Source: Rehmannia glutinosa (Eukaryota > Streptophyta > Magnoliopsida > Lamiales > Orobanchaceae). From it: a stretch of DNA of 64,000 nt. Position numbers and translations under genes: made by a program. This document shows, piece by piece, positions 23,620 through 34,217 of the stretch (its first letter is position 1; every line of letters starts with the position of its first letter). The notes beneath the pieces were generated by a model. That model had not been told where the DNA came from. It made no database searches and saw nothing but the letters and a program-made list of their open reading frames with translations. The DNA is taken from the NCBI GenBank assembly GCA_016081115.2, contig CM071930.1, positions 26,303,641-26,367,640 on the forward strand. The letters are read 5' to 3'.

Positions 23620-24230
23620 TAAAGCGGTGTGGCGCTCTCATTGTATGGTCGAGGGAGCTTGCTCATCTTTAGAGTGGAGATATAACATTCCTGAGAAGTA
23701 TTAATATCTGCAATAGTTTCGTCTACTCCGAACTCTGTGGGGAACTTCAGCTTGAGATGAATTATAGAGGAGATGGCCCAGAACTGATTCAGGATGGGCT
23801 TTGCCCAAATGATGTTGTACAGAGAGAGTATCCACAATGAGGAAATTGACCATCTTTATGACACGGTGTAGGGAGTCCATTCCCAACATGAGTGGTAGGT
23901 TGATCTCGCTAGTGGACTTGATTACTTCTCCGGTAAAAAGCCAATCGAAGTCTTTGAAATTAGGATGACCTATGCCAGGTCAATCTTCACCGTGTTAAAT
24001 GCTTCCGGGAATATGAAATCCACAACACTGCTAGTATCCACTAAGACCCTTTTGACCACAAAGTTGGCCAACATGACAGAGATAACTGCGCTCGTTGCGG
24101 GACTTAACCCAACACCTTACGGCATGAGCTAACGACAACCATCCACCATCTGTGTCCGCGTTCCTGAAGGCACCCCTCTCTTTCAAGAGGATTTGTGGCA
24201 TGTCAAGCCCTGACAAGGTTCTTCGCTTTG

Positions 24231-24268
<38 letters not shown>

Positions 24269-25080
24269 TCCTGTCAATTCCTTTGAGTTTCACTCTTGCG
24301 AACGTACTCCATAGGCGAGATACTTATGGCGTCCAGATGGATCTGGGTTTCCGGGATGTGGTCTTGAGTACCAAATGTAATGGGCATGCTCTTGGCTTGT
24401 TGTGATCCTTCTCTTGGAATGGATTTATTTATGGCGTCCCATTCGCTTCTTGTTGCATTCTTAGAGGGCGCTCCGAGCATCCTTCACTTCTAGCCCTCCG
24501 GAGATCATATTAATGACTCCGACTACATGAATATCACATTTTATCTCTGCGGGGATCCGAGCGATGCTGATCCTACACGGTTCTTCTTCACGTAGACTCA
24601 AGTCACGACGAAATCTACTATGATTCACATAATCCTTTAGGTAGTCCTTCTGAATGAGTCACTCGATTTCTCTTTTCAGTATGCAACAATCTTATGTAGT
24701 GCGCCCCTAATCCTGAAGGTAGAGATAGTATAGATTGGAGCGTGCTCTTGCGGGGTTATTGTTTAGTGGTTGAGGGGGATCGATGATCCCCTTCTTCTGG
24801 GCTATCAACACTTCAGCTACCGGCATATTCAAAGGGGTGAAGCCCATCCCATTTTCCTTCCTTAGATTCTTCCAGGATTGGCTCCTGTCATCTTTATTAG
24901 CTTTGCGTTTAGTGCTGACCTCAAGTTTGGTGGACTCCTCCACTTGGATGTGCTTCTCTGTCCGACTTAACTTCTCCTCCAGGTTGGAGGGAGGTTACCC
25001 AGCCAAAGATTCTTTCAGACGTTCCTGGCGAAGATTATGCTGCAATATTCCGGCCAAAGTCTCATGCTAGACGTTGGCAA
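23620..25080 (-). pseudogene. gag C-terminus and protease of the Tat-like element (broken)
   Basis: Reading leftwards, Gag gives GMGFTPLNMPVAEVLIAQKK, then GIIDPPQPLNNNPARARSNL (24860-24740), the typical Tat pre-knuckle region. DIHVVGVINMISGG and KSMPITFGTQDHIPE follow (24560-24350). Past an inserted rRNA fragment come VISVMLANFVVKRVLVDTSS (about 24083-24020), where the protease D-T-S replaces D-T-G/D-S-G, and then INLPLMLGMDSLHRVIKMVN and FPTEFGVDETIADINTSQEC (23900-23680). The coding region stops there: no RT, RNase H or integrase is found. Frames shift several times. Confidence 0.72.
24087..24326 (-). rRNA. rrn16: partial plastid 16S rRNA gene inserted in nuclear DNA (NUPT)
   Basis: The plus strand reads as the complement of a 16S rRNA segment of about 240 nt that includes the universal sites cgttgcgggacttaaccc, cgaattaaaccacatgctcc and gtcaattcctttgagtttca. 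Details such as aacaccttacggca and ctctctttcaagagg fit plastid rather than mitochondrial or typical bacterial rRNA. Compared with the plastid sequence as I know it, most differences are C-to-T or G-to-A (for example catgag for cacgag, gatttgtgg for gattcgcgg), as expected for a methylated old insertion. It is a fragment inside a gypsy protease region and cannot be a working rRNA. Confidence 0.88.
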
Positions 25081-25454
25081 CTTCATTTTCTCCAAGTCCT
25101 TCATTTCTTTTATATTCTTCCCCAAATTTGGGGTATTTAGCATTTGGCGAAGCCTGGGGGAGGTCTCCCAGCCTGATTCCTCAGAGCAGCTCGAGCATCT
25201 TCTTCGAGCAGGACTTGGAGGGCTTTTCGCATCAAGAGAACTTCTTCAGTGGGCGGAGCCCCTCAGGAAGAAGGGGCGGAGCCCCTCTCGCTTGCGGCGG
25301 GGGTAACATTCTTCAAGGAGGATGAGGGCTGACCCCCCGTCTTCCAGGTGGCCGTTCCTCTTTCTGGTCTTTGGCTTAGTGGCTTGCAGCTTGGGATCCG
25401 GCTTCATACGATTGAGATAGAGTCAGCATCTTCGTGTGCTTTGGTTGTTTCTAA

Positions 25455-25466
25455 CAGACGGCGCCA
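25455..25466 (-). other. primer binding site of the Tat-like gypsy element
   Basis: On the minus strand TGGCGCCGTCTG follows the LTR after a 3-nt spacer (ttt). This box is characteristic of Tat-lineage gypsy elements and fixes the element's orientation. Confidence 0.8.
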
Positions 25467-25469
25467 AAA

Positions 25470-25882
25470 TGATGTTGCTTTTAGGGTAGATTACTCCAAG
25501 TTAAAATTTCTAATAAAATTCAAATCTTCTCCTCCCCAAACGGGAAGTTTTTCTCTCCCAAAGCTGGAAGTCTTTTCCTGGAAACTTACTTGCAACACCA
25601 ACAAATATTACGGGTCCCTGGGGGTTGCTCAGGGAGGCCCCTCCAATGTTTAAGTCAGCACGATGGACGAGGGAGAAATATAAGACAGTAAATAAATAAT
25701 GAATATGAGATTATGAGCTATTAACTTACAAATGAAACGGTCTATGGACCACATAGGAAAAAATGGCTCGTGAGTCGGGTTATTCCATCTGTAGCTCATT
25801 AATTATTGGGTAATTAATAAAATTATTTTAATATATAAATTGAATTATATATAAATAATAAAAAGACATTTTTACTCCAACA
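25470..25882 (-). repeat. 5' LTR of the Tat-like gypsy element
   Basis: 413 bp, direct repeat of 19530-19984, shorter by small deletions. It is followed by atatt, which matches acatt before the other LTR except for one C-to-T change. Confidence 0.82.
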
Positions 25883-25890
25883 ATATTATA

Positions 25891-26399
25891 TATTAAATAC
25901 AATTTCGACAAAGTTGGAAAAGGAATGTAGAATAATCACACTCCCCAAACTGACAAACCATAAGAAATTGTTAAGAGGAGGAAAGTGAGAATACACCTAA
26001 GTTTTAATATTTCTCATGTAGCTGACCAAAAAAATTGTCACGGATAATTTGATTCTCATCATTCCTTCTATCCTTTAAGTTATGGTATGTGTTGCCTTAA
26101 AAAAAATTATGGTATGTGTCCTACTAATGAACCTATTCAAAGGAATCAAAGCAATCCACGAATTCCTGATAGCGACATCACGGATTTTTAGTTACCGACG
26201 TGTAACATTATTATTTGAATGATGGAACATATAATAATAATCTTATGATTATGACTCTTCAAATTTGGAATGATTCACTAAATGATCACGAATACTTGTC
26301 AGCATGACTTCTAAATGAGAAATATTTAAATTAATATGACTCCGATTTCACTTTGTTAGAGTCTTCAATTCATGGGCAGCCTTACACATTGATTTATTA
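25891..26399. other. AT-rich stretch, no gene seen
   Basis: No coding region, RNA or transposon terminus was recognised. It is the right-hand flank of the TRIM/gypsy nest. Confidence 0.35.
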
Positions 26400-26564
26400 A
26401 TAGACAAAGATTTGGGATAGACAGTGTCACGAGTCATTTTTGTTATACGGATCCAATCCAACTCGGTTTTTTGTAATTTTATGTACTAGTGGTATTTTTG
26501 TAATATTTTGGGGCGGTGCCATAGGATCTTCGGACCGGTGGCCTTTTTGTAATATTAGGGACCT

Positions 26565-27340
26565 TTAAAAGTATTAGTTTTTCCCCTGAAAAGTATTAGT
26601 AGTACATCTGAAAATATTAGTAATCCCCTTTAACAATATTAGGCAACCCTCAAAAGTATTAGGGTGCGATTGGATATACTTTCATTTTGAAAATTTTCTT
26701 TTCGCTAGAGAATAGTGAAAAAAATATTCTGATGAAAGTTTTTGGAAAATTTTGAGAGTGTGAATGGATATGTAATGATGAAAGTTGATTTAATTTAAAA
26801 ATAGTAAAATAATGATTAGATGTGATTGATAGTTAGAAATGTGTGAGTGAGTGAATAGTAAAATTTGTGGGAGAATGTGTAATAATGATTAGTATTTTGT
26901 GAAAAAATGTGTAGATGTGATTGATGTAAGAAAGAATGAGAAAAAGTGAAAGTGAGATAATAGTATATTTTCTGAAAATTTTCATAAACAATCGCATTTT
27001 TGGTCAAAAAAAATTCTCTAGCGGAACGAAAATAAAATTCCGTTCATATCCAATCGCAGCCTTAGTTTTTCCCTTAAAAAAAGTATTAGCAGTTCCTTGG
27101 AAAAATATTATTAATCCGCTGGAGAAATATTAGTAACTCCTTGGGCAGTTTTTTTTAGTATTCCTCATAAAAAACATTGGTTTTTTCCCACAAAAGTATT
27201 AGTATTCTCCCTAAAACATATTAATAATCTTATTGAAAAGTGTTAGGTTTTTTCGATTAAATGTATTTTAGTATTTATCCTGAAAAAGTATTAATAGTCC
27301 TCCCAAAGTATTAGTATCCCTCCTAACAAGTATTAGCAGC
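26565..27340. repeat. TATTAG minisatellite, interrupted by a MITE
   Basis: Units of about 18-22 bp share the core a(a)agtattag followed by a pyrimidine-rich tail such as tagttcccc. The array is split by the MITE at 26662-27061. The same unit forms the array at 36785-37565. Confidence 0.8.
26662..27061. mobile_element. Tourist-like MITE (PIF/Harbinger)
   Basis: Terminal inverted repeats GGGTGCGATTGGATAT at the left and ATATCCAATCGCAGCC at the right pair with one mismatch, and weaker pairing continues inward (gctagagaa in both arms). The TTA target duplication is at 26659-26661 and 27062-27064. It is 400 bp and non-coding, and it lies within a unit of the TATTAG minisatellite. Confidence 0.8.
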
Positions 27341-27584
27341 GATTAACGGATATTGTTGTTGTGGTGTTATGGTTGTACGGGTCAATAGGCGAATTGACCG
27401 CGGGTCAGATATTTGGATCCGTCTGACGAATTGGAACGATTTGACAGGAGACTAACCTTTATTAATAAGTTCTCTCTTCTACACAAAAGGAAAATTTGGT
27501 CCCCGTGTTATAATTATAGCTTCGGGGGTGTGTGCTCCTCCAGCAAAATAATCAATACATAACTTCGGGGTTGAATGCTCCTCC

Positions 27585-27841
27585 GAGGCATAGCTCAACT
27601 GGTAAATGACTTGGATGACGTGATGTCTGTTTGCTGGCACCCACAGTGTGGTTGTTTGAATCTCTCTGGTAACGATTTACAGGGTAGAGGAGAACTTCTT
27701 GACTTCTTGTGTGGTGACTCAGTCTTGGCAGCCCAATGACCCTGACTAGTTGAGACATAACCCGCGCTTCACATCCTCCACGAAGCTCTAGGGCAAGGGC
27801 AATAGGGCCCTTAGGGATGGGGTTCATCCTTTTTAATATAT
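27585..27841 (+). mobile_element. tRNA-derived SINE
   Basis: The 5' part resembles a tRNA gene: an A-box-like tagctcaactgg at 27591-27602 and a B-box-like ggttgtttgaatctc at 27650-27664, which are the internal RNA polymerase III promoter elements. A non-tRNA body follows (gtggtgactcagtcttggca and onward) and ends in a T-rich tail at about 27830-27841. No clean target duplication was found. Confidence 0.5.
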
Positions 27842-28517
27842 TGGAGCAATTTATATTTTACCGTCTCGGAAATGAAAATAAAAATTAACCATACTCATAT
27901 ATCACATTGTTCTAGAAACACCATAGATAAAGATATTTTTGGTTGTACTTCTAGATTTATAATTTACACAGAACTCAATTAACTCAAATATATTATCATT
28001 TTCATACAATAATTGACAAAAATAATTTTAAATCTGAAAATGAGTGAACCAAGTGTTTTTACACCAATTACTAATGCAACGCCTATATTTAATAACAACC
28101 ATAAACCTAAATAAAACCTAAACACCTCAATGCAGTTTATTTGGTTGACGTGATTTACACGATATTGCGTCAAGCCAAAAAAATTACCCAGTGCGTCCGA
28201 ACGGTGGCAACTGCGGGCTTCTCTGACATCAAAATGAAAATAAAAAAACCAAAATTTACTATTTTCTGTGATAGAGATGAATCTATGAACATATACGTTC
28301 ACTGCTGCGGTATTAGCTTCTGGCCCAGTCCATTAGGAAATGTTATGTTTCGGCTACTCCAAGTATTAATGAGCCCAATAAAGTTACAAGGCCATCAGTC
28401 AAACTGGCCCGTTTTCAAAAGTTCGCCTTTTTCCTCTGCAGTTCTGCTTACTGATTTTTGAGCGATGAACATTTAACAATAGTTGATTTTGAAACTTGTG
28501 GAGTATACTTTTGAAAG
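27842..28517. other. upstream region of the RRP8-like pseudogene
   Basis: AT-rich DNA without a recognised gene. It may hold the former promoter of the RRP8-like gene, but no motif could be assigned. Confidence 0.3.
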
Positions 28518-28968
28518 ATGACGGAGGAGCAGCGGCGGAGCAGGAACGGAAAAAGGGGCCGCCGTGGTAGAGGGAAAATATCTCCGGTGAACTCGTCGTG
28601 AAAAATAATGAGTCTCCTTCTGTTAGTGCATCTTCTATTTCTACTGCTCCAATTAAAAGCAGCTCAAAATCGTCGTCATCTTTCATTAATCTTATTAATT
28701 TTCGCAATACCATGGAATTTAGGTTTATTATGTTGGTTTATTTTTAGTTTTTATTTTTACATTTATTGATTGGGCAGATGAAAGCTAGATTATCGGGAGG
28801 TTATTTCCGCATGATTAATGTGAAGCTCTACACTTGCAGGTATGATTTTCCGTCCATTTTTTCAATTCTTTTTAATTAGATACTTTCTTTTTAAGTGAGG
28901 ATATGCAATTTGTTGTATCTTTATCAAGTGGATACATTTCTTTTTTCTAACTTCAAATGTGACTGTAA

Positions 28969-29009
<41 letters not shown>

Positions 29010-29163
29010 GCGTGTGTGTGTGTGTGTGTGTGTGTTTTTAGCTATCCTTAATTTTCTTATGCTAGAATAATTGAAGATTTTTTTTTTTTTTTCACCATTT
29101 TTGATACACAGTGGAGATGAGGCCCTGAAATACTTTAAAGAGGATCCATCATTGTTTAATGTG
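28518..29163 (+). pseudogene. RRP8: RRP8-like rRNA-processing methyltransferase, 5' exons
   Basis: Exon 1 (28518 to about 28713) starts MTEEQRRSRNGKRGRRGRGK and, after a one-base frame change, continues GELVVKNNESPSVSASSIST. Exon 2 (28778-28839) reads MKARLSGGYFRMINVKLYTC. Exon 3 (29112-29163) reads SGDEALKYFKEDPSLFNV. Introns have GT..AG borders (28840-29111; donor at 29164). This is the N-terminal half of plant RRP8, a nucleolar SAM-dependent methyltransferase for large-subunit rRNA. The expected next block (the YHxGYxEQMSHWP region) is missing. The rest of the gene appears at 34218. The frameshift and missing exon make it a pseudogene. Confidence 0.78.
28973..29034. repeat. (TA)n(TG)n microsatellite in the second intron of the RRP8-like gene
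   Basis: About 18 TA units followed by cgcg and about 11 TG units, between exons 2 and 3. Confidence 0.92.
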
Positions 29164-30000
29164 GTAAGTTTTCTTTGATCATTTGATGTTCTTGAGCTGG
29201 CTACAAGGGGGAAATCCTCTTTTGCGATATTATTAAGCTAGAACTTTGTTATTTGTGTTGTTAATCAATTAGCGCCAATGCGCCATAGAGAGCATGAGAA
29301 CGGTCTTCAAGTTGAGTTCTATGCTTTCATATGGGGTAACTAATAAAGTTTCAATCTCTTCCATGGCTTGTGCATTCAATATTTGCAGACTTAGTAAATT
29401 TCTTTACAGCATATTTATGTTAATTCCTTCCAATTATGACTGAAGAACCAAATAAGATCCTATGTCATAATTTGCATGTTAGAAGTAGTAAAAAAGAAGT
29501 TCAATTTACACTAATTCAGATAAGAGATGATGTTTGATTGCACGCCTTGGGTTCCATAACTTTATGTTATTCTGATCAGTGCACACATATCGTCCAATCT
29601 GTTCGAAAACACAAATCTGTCTTCAGAAGAATTGTTCTCGAACTTTTAGTTGGCATTACACGTTAATACAATGGTCATTTGAGTTTATGCCACTTGAAAA
29701 GAAATACAAGTTGACCACCGTATACAAGATGCGCAGTAGACCTCATATAGTTCTGGAACTTTTTGCATAGACGGATTTGGATAATTTGGTATGACATTCC
29801 AAATGTGGACAGCAGTTTTTGCCTTTACTCTAGGCTCAGATGAAGCGGGTCAACTTCATATACCTTTTTATGTTCCTCTACTTTTAACTTCTTTATCTTT
29901 GTGTTGTTTGGTACGATAAGTGTACCGCTACCCATCCTACTCCACGGGAGGGGATCACGTGTAGTTGACGCCGGTAAACTTTAATCTTAGAAAAGGAGTC
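29164..30000. other. intron/unknown segment left of the CACTA gene
   Basis: It begins as the third intron of the RRP8-like gene (gtaagttttc). No RRP8 exon and no CACTA left terminus (CACTACAAG type) could be found in it. The left boundary of the CACTA insertion is therefore unresolved, and a deletion here is likely. Confidence 0.35.
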
Positions 30001-30459
30001 CGTTGCTAATTTTAACAAAAATATCCAGCATTAAGTTTCCATAAGTCTGTTGGTAAATCTCCATAAATTTGTCAATTAATTTCTTTTCCAACAACGTTTT
30101 TTTGACAAACGTAACGACAATTAACAATTTACCCACATAATATATTTTGTCGTTAATTTGACAACTTTAACGATGGATTTTTATCCGTCGTTGATGTAAG
30201 GCCCTTATTGCGACGAATTTAGTTTCCTTGCTATTTTTGAATTTTTTTTTTTTAAAAATAATATTCGGATTTTTTAGAAATATAAAGATGTATTACGCGA
30301 TGCACAATATAAATTTAAATCAAGCCAAAAGTCAAGTAATACACAATATCAATCAATAATCATAACATGATATTGCAGTTTCAAAATCATGCTCATAATA
30401 CAATGTAACTCAATAAGGTACAAATTCTAAATAAAATAAAATATAAAACACAATAATGT

Positions 30460-31977
30460 CTAAGAGTTGCTCTGACCGGCAATATCATCAGGACGAGTAG
30501 GCGGCTCCACAGAAGGAGGCACATGCCCAATGTGGCGCATCTCTTCCAACATCAACGAGAGATGATCCCGGAGACGTGCCTGCACACATGCCTCCACACG
30601 GGCCTCCACATGGGCGTCAAAGTCATGATATTTCTGCTCGAAGTGCTGACGTACCTCCTCCGTCACTTGTCTCCTAATGGTGTCCTCATCTACATATGAT
30701 GGGACAGATGAGTGAGTCGGAGGCATGAAAGAAGCCGCCTTGGACCCGAGGCCATATATCCGTTCTTTTTTGGCTCCACCAACTACCTCCACGTACAATT
30801 GGGACATGTCCACAGCCGGTTGCTCGCTCGACTCCTCAGCTGCTATACGCACCTGTACTTCGTCCTGCATGAAAATATTCATGTTATAATTTTAAAAAAT
30901 TACCATAATTAATTTTATTGTTAAGGATATCACTTACAGCGATACGCCTAGACCTCTCATCCACAAACTGGCCATTCTTCTTTGTATGAGTGTGTGCAAA
31001 AATCTCATATGCTGTTGGTGGGCGCCCATACTCTTTTTCCTGCACCCACGAAACACAAATAAGTGAGTTATATACGTTATTTGGTAAAAACTATAATAAA
31101 TACATTTAAGTTTAATGAAATTAAATCTAAAGTATTACCAAATCGTGAGAGTGCTCAATGACTGAGCGAGACCCTCCGGTATGGCGAGAGCAACCATTAC
31201 CAGGTCCCGGTACCTCGGTCATCCTATTTTGGCGCTGTTGTTCAGACTTAGCCCTCACATTAGGGGTATCCCAATGCTCCAACCAGCGTGGCCAATGCTT
31301 TTCCGACACACATTCTGGCCTCACTGAATGCCTTTTCTTCTTGATGCCATGAATCAAATCGCTATAGCGCTTACGAGCCTGGCGCATGAAAGCATCATGT
31401 ACTAGTCGGTCAATGGTCCTGTCCCACCTACAATGCTTCTGTAAACATGCATAAATAGATAATTAATGAGAATGTAATCTTGAATCACTCAAACAAAAAC
31501 TTGGCATAGTATCCCCTATAAGTTGAACAAGCCACCAGAAACAACATCAATATTTTCTAAGTTCAACAACATCAACAAACCAACATCAACATCTAAATAC
31601 ATGCAGGAGAAATTTGGTTAACATATAATGAATTGTACTATCACTAAAATATGAAATTTTATTAATGTACCTTAAACTCTTCGAAATACTTTTCCTTGTG
31701 AGCAATTGCCAAATTCTTCCAGGCGTATCCATCAGGTTGGATATCTTGTTGGATGATCCTCGTTATATGACGCGAGCACTTATTTCCTGGTACCAAGCTA
31801 CACATACACAATTAAATTAATAAATGTCAAAAATATATAAACAAAATAATAAATGTTTAATGAAAACATATATTAAAATAAATTTTACCAGCGGTTCTCA
31901 ACATGAATAGTCATCAAAGGACCATCTCCTCGTCCTCGTCCTCCGACTCGCCCACCTCTACCTCTAACTCTAGCCAT
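30460..31977 (-). CDS. CACTA accessory protein, Ptta/En/Spm (Transposase_24-like), five exons
   Basis: Exons on the minus strand: 31977-31889, 31797-31671, 31438-31139, 31039-30938 and 30864-30460. All introns have GT..AG borders, the phases agree, and the 1023-nt joined frame has no stop before codon 341 (340 aa). The protein begins MARVRGRGGRVGGRGRGDGP, an RGG-type RNA/DNA-binding stretch. The central part holds WPRWLEHWDTPNVRAKSEQQ, then RQNRM and HTGGSRS, then EYGRPPTAYEIFAHTHTKKN, the signature of the plant Ptta/En/Spm family. The C-terminal third has a predicted coiled coil (EEVRQHFEQKYHDFDAHVEA). The role is inferred: a transposition helper such as a DNA-binding or regulatory protein. 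It is the only undamaged gene in the window. Confidence 0.82.
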
Positions 31978-32542
31978 CTAAAATTAGAAGGAACGGGATT
32001 TTGTTAATGTTCTATTCATGTTTAGTTTTAATTTCCTAGTTTATTTTAGAACCATTGTTTGAAAAAAAAATTCCAAATATCGCTTAAGAACTATTATGAA
32101 TACTCTATTACAATACCCTAATTCATTTTAAACACACTAGTACAATATTCGCCCACCATTCAAATCACTTGATATCTTCAAATTCTTCATCATATTACCC
32201 ATCCGTAAGTCACATATGTTACTCAAGATATAAGATGCATTTTATTCCCATGAGATATTAAAACTAGATTGAAGTAGACAACCTGCAAGTCTTGTTGATA
32301 TCCTCCAAGATATGCCTCAGAAAAAGATATAGAAAATGAGGAAAGCCTACAAAAAAAATCATTCGTGTCTCTTTAGTCAAGTATCGAGTATCTCAATATA
32401 AGTTTCCATCTTATATAATAGACAATATGTCAGCTAACTGATCCAAAACTCCAAATAAAAAGCTCCAAACAGATGTTCTATGTTAAAAGAATTCTTCGTC
32501 AAATTTCGAATGCATCTAAATTATTTCTGTAATAACAATTTG
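31978..32542. other. non-coding interior of the CACTA element
   Basis: This is the upstream side of the accessory gene (which is on the minus strand), so it probably includes its promoter and 5' UTR. No specific motif was identified. Confidence 0.3.
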
Positions 32543-32767
32543 TAAAGCATCACACATTCCCTTTTGCGAAATTTCAGCCTGCTTTTCTCCTTGGTATGCA
32601 CACTTCTTAACTTACAGTTGTCTTTATGGAAGCAATTCATGATGAAGAACAGTGTGCATACCAATAATTCATGAATTGCTTCCACAGAGCTAACTGTTAG
32701 TTAAGAAGTGTGCATACCAAGGAGAAAAGCAGGGTGAAATTTCACAAAAGGGAATGTGTTATGCTTA
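32543..32767. ncRNA. long hairpin, candidate small-RNA precursor
   Basis: Two 98-nt arms, 32543-32640 and 32670-32767, are complementary almost throughout and enclose a 29-nt loop. A 21-nt block (ttggtatgcacacttcttaac, starting at 32591) is perfectly paired with 32700-32720, and its core recurs a third time in the loop (gtgtgcatacca). The fold would suit a MIRNA-like or siRNA-producing transcript, or it could be a small MITE. I do not recognise a known miRNA family. Transcription is not shown by the sequence. Confidence 0.45.
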
Positions 32768-34204
32768 GAACAGTAGACGCACTCAAAAACAAGCCATCAC
32801 AACAAATGAACAAATCAGTAGGAAATGGAGTTGATCAACTCAGATTCATGTGTGACTCAAGAATAATTTGAAGAAATACTGCTTATATATCATTATAGTA
32901 GGAATCTTATTGTCTAGGTTGACACTTAGTTAAGTAATTCAAAGAATAAGGAAGTGCAATTTAAACATGGCCTCATAATGGACCATATGTGAAACAGATT
33001 GAGCATACAAGCATAAAAGTTAAGAACCAACTAATATTAGTCAACATCACAATTTGTCTGCTCAATGCAGAAAACAAAATGAAAAAAAAGGACGGGCACA
33101 ACGAAGTGGCTTAAAGTGTGAAACTAAGAATATTAGCTAATCTTGCTGTAAGCTGATTTTGGCCTCCCAATCTAACTAATTTTTTCTGTTTCAAACTTCT
33201 GCAGCATATTGATTCTACTGGAGTATTTTGAAGTCTTACTTACTTTCACCCTGCACCAAATATGTTCCTTTTAAATACCAACGCCATTAATTAACCAATC
33301 AAATCTTAAAATTGTTGAAAATCACTCACCAGCCATTAGTTAATTAATAAAAAAATAAATAAAATGTCCCATGGATCACAAAATCTTTGTAATAAATTAA
33401 ACATCTACGATGAATAAAAGAACATGTAATACCTCTGTGCTGAAAGTGTGCGTAATTCTTGGTCACGAGCTGCTATAAATTCGCAAGATCAACCTATAAG
33501 ATCCAATAAAATCTATTATTATTATATATCTCAAATCTGCAATGGTTGCCAATAAGAGCATAGTCCATGTCCAAACCTCATCCTCACCAAGTTTTCTAGA
33601 TACCAAGGGAGTTCACATCCGGTTGGCAAAAAGTTAAAATTTAGGAATCATCTATTAATTAGGGCTTACCAAGAAATAGGGGAATCGAGCACGCGGCTGA
33701 CTGATAGGCGAGCAATGGCGGCCGACGACGGGCCTAAATGACGAGCAACGGCTGCAGGTTGGGGGGGAGCGACGGTGTGCGACAGAGGGAGAGATATAGA
33801 GAAATGAGAGAGGCGGCGGAAACAGAGTGGGGGGTTGAAATGGTGGAAGGGGGAATTTATAACAGGATTTAGCTACGGAAGTAAAACCCTTGTTAAAATA
33901 AACAAAACGACATCGTTTCCTACCAAAAAAATTACCGACAGAAAAGTCTGTCGTAAAATCGCGAGGGACGAAAAAACCGTCGCCAAGTTAGTCCATCCCT
34001 TAAGTTTAATAACGGTATGCAATCCGTAGCTAACTATCCGTCAGAATTCCGTCTCTATTTTGTCTCTAAATTGTGCACCAAAATATGGTGGGCAGTTACT
34101 ACTACTTAACAACGGCTAGATTTCTGTCACAAAACCCGTCTCTCAGCCATCAATAATTGGTTGCTATATTCACTTTGATTTTAAAATCCGTGACTGTTTC
34201 GTGA
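32768..34204. other. non-coding right part of the CACTA element
   Basis: No open frame with recognisable homology was found. The right-hand 300 bp contains repeated ccgtc/gacgg-type motifs as expected for CACTA subterminal repeats. Confidence 0.4.
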
Positions 34205-34217
34205 TTTTCTTGTAATG

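Larger units (their letters stand above)
19530..25882 (-). mobile_element. Tat-like Ty3/gypsy element, internally deleted
   Basis: Direct LTRs lie at 19530-19984 and 25470-25882. On the minus strand they start TGTTG and end CATCA. A PBS (TGGCGCCGTCTG, 25455-25466) sits three bases inside the 25470 LTR, and a polypurine tract (AGCTGGGGTTTA, 19985-19996) sits against the other. Target duplications are acatt (19525-19529) and atatt (25883-25887), differing by one C-to-T change. The minus strand holds Gag C-terminus and protease of Tat type, but RT, RNase H and integrase are absent. The plus strand carries a further ORF near the 3' LTR, as known for some Tat elements. Confidence 0.8.
26400..27460. 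mobile_element. minisatellite-bearing repeat element, copy 1
   Basis: Arrays of gtattag-type units (26565-26661 and 27062-27340) are bordered by cggatcc and tctgac/gacagg blocks (about 26448 and 27415-27450). The same combination recurs at about 36600-38110. The two copies therefore look like members of one non-coding repeat family. Terminal sequences are too diverged for me to fix exact ends. Confidence 0.4.
30000..34217 (-). mobile_element. CACTA (En/Spm) element, left end unresolved
   Basis: The right end reads TTTTCTTGTAATG (34205-34217), one base off the complement of the standard CACTACAAGAAAA terminus. Inside are subterminal-type motifs built on cgtcg/cgacgg (for example 30170-30235 and 33930-34060) and an En/Spm-type accessory gene at 30460-31977. 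No CACTA transposase (TNP2-like) gene is seen, so the copy is probably non-autonomous. The left border given is approximate. Confidence 0.65.

Noticed and set aside
24087..24326. Bacterial contamination or a real rRNA operon
   Set aside because: The fragment is only 240 bp, is flanked on both sides by the same gypsy coding frame, carries many transitions at conserved sites, and its detail fits plastid 16S.
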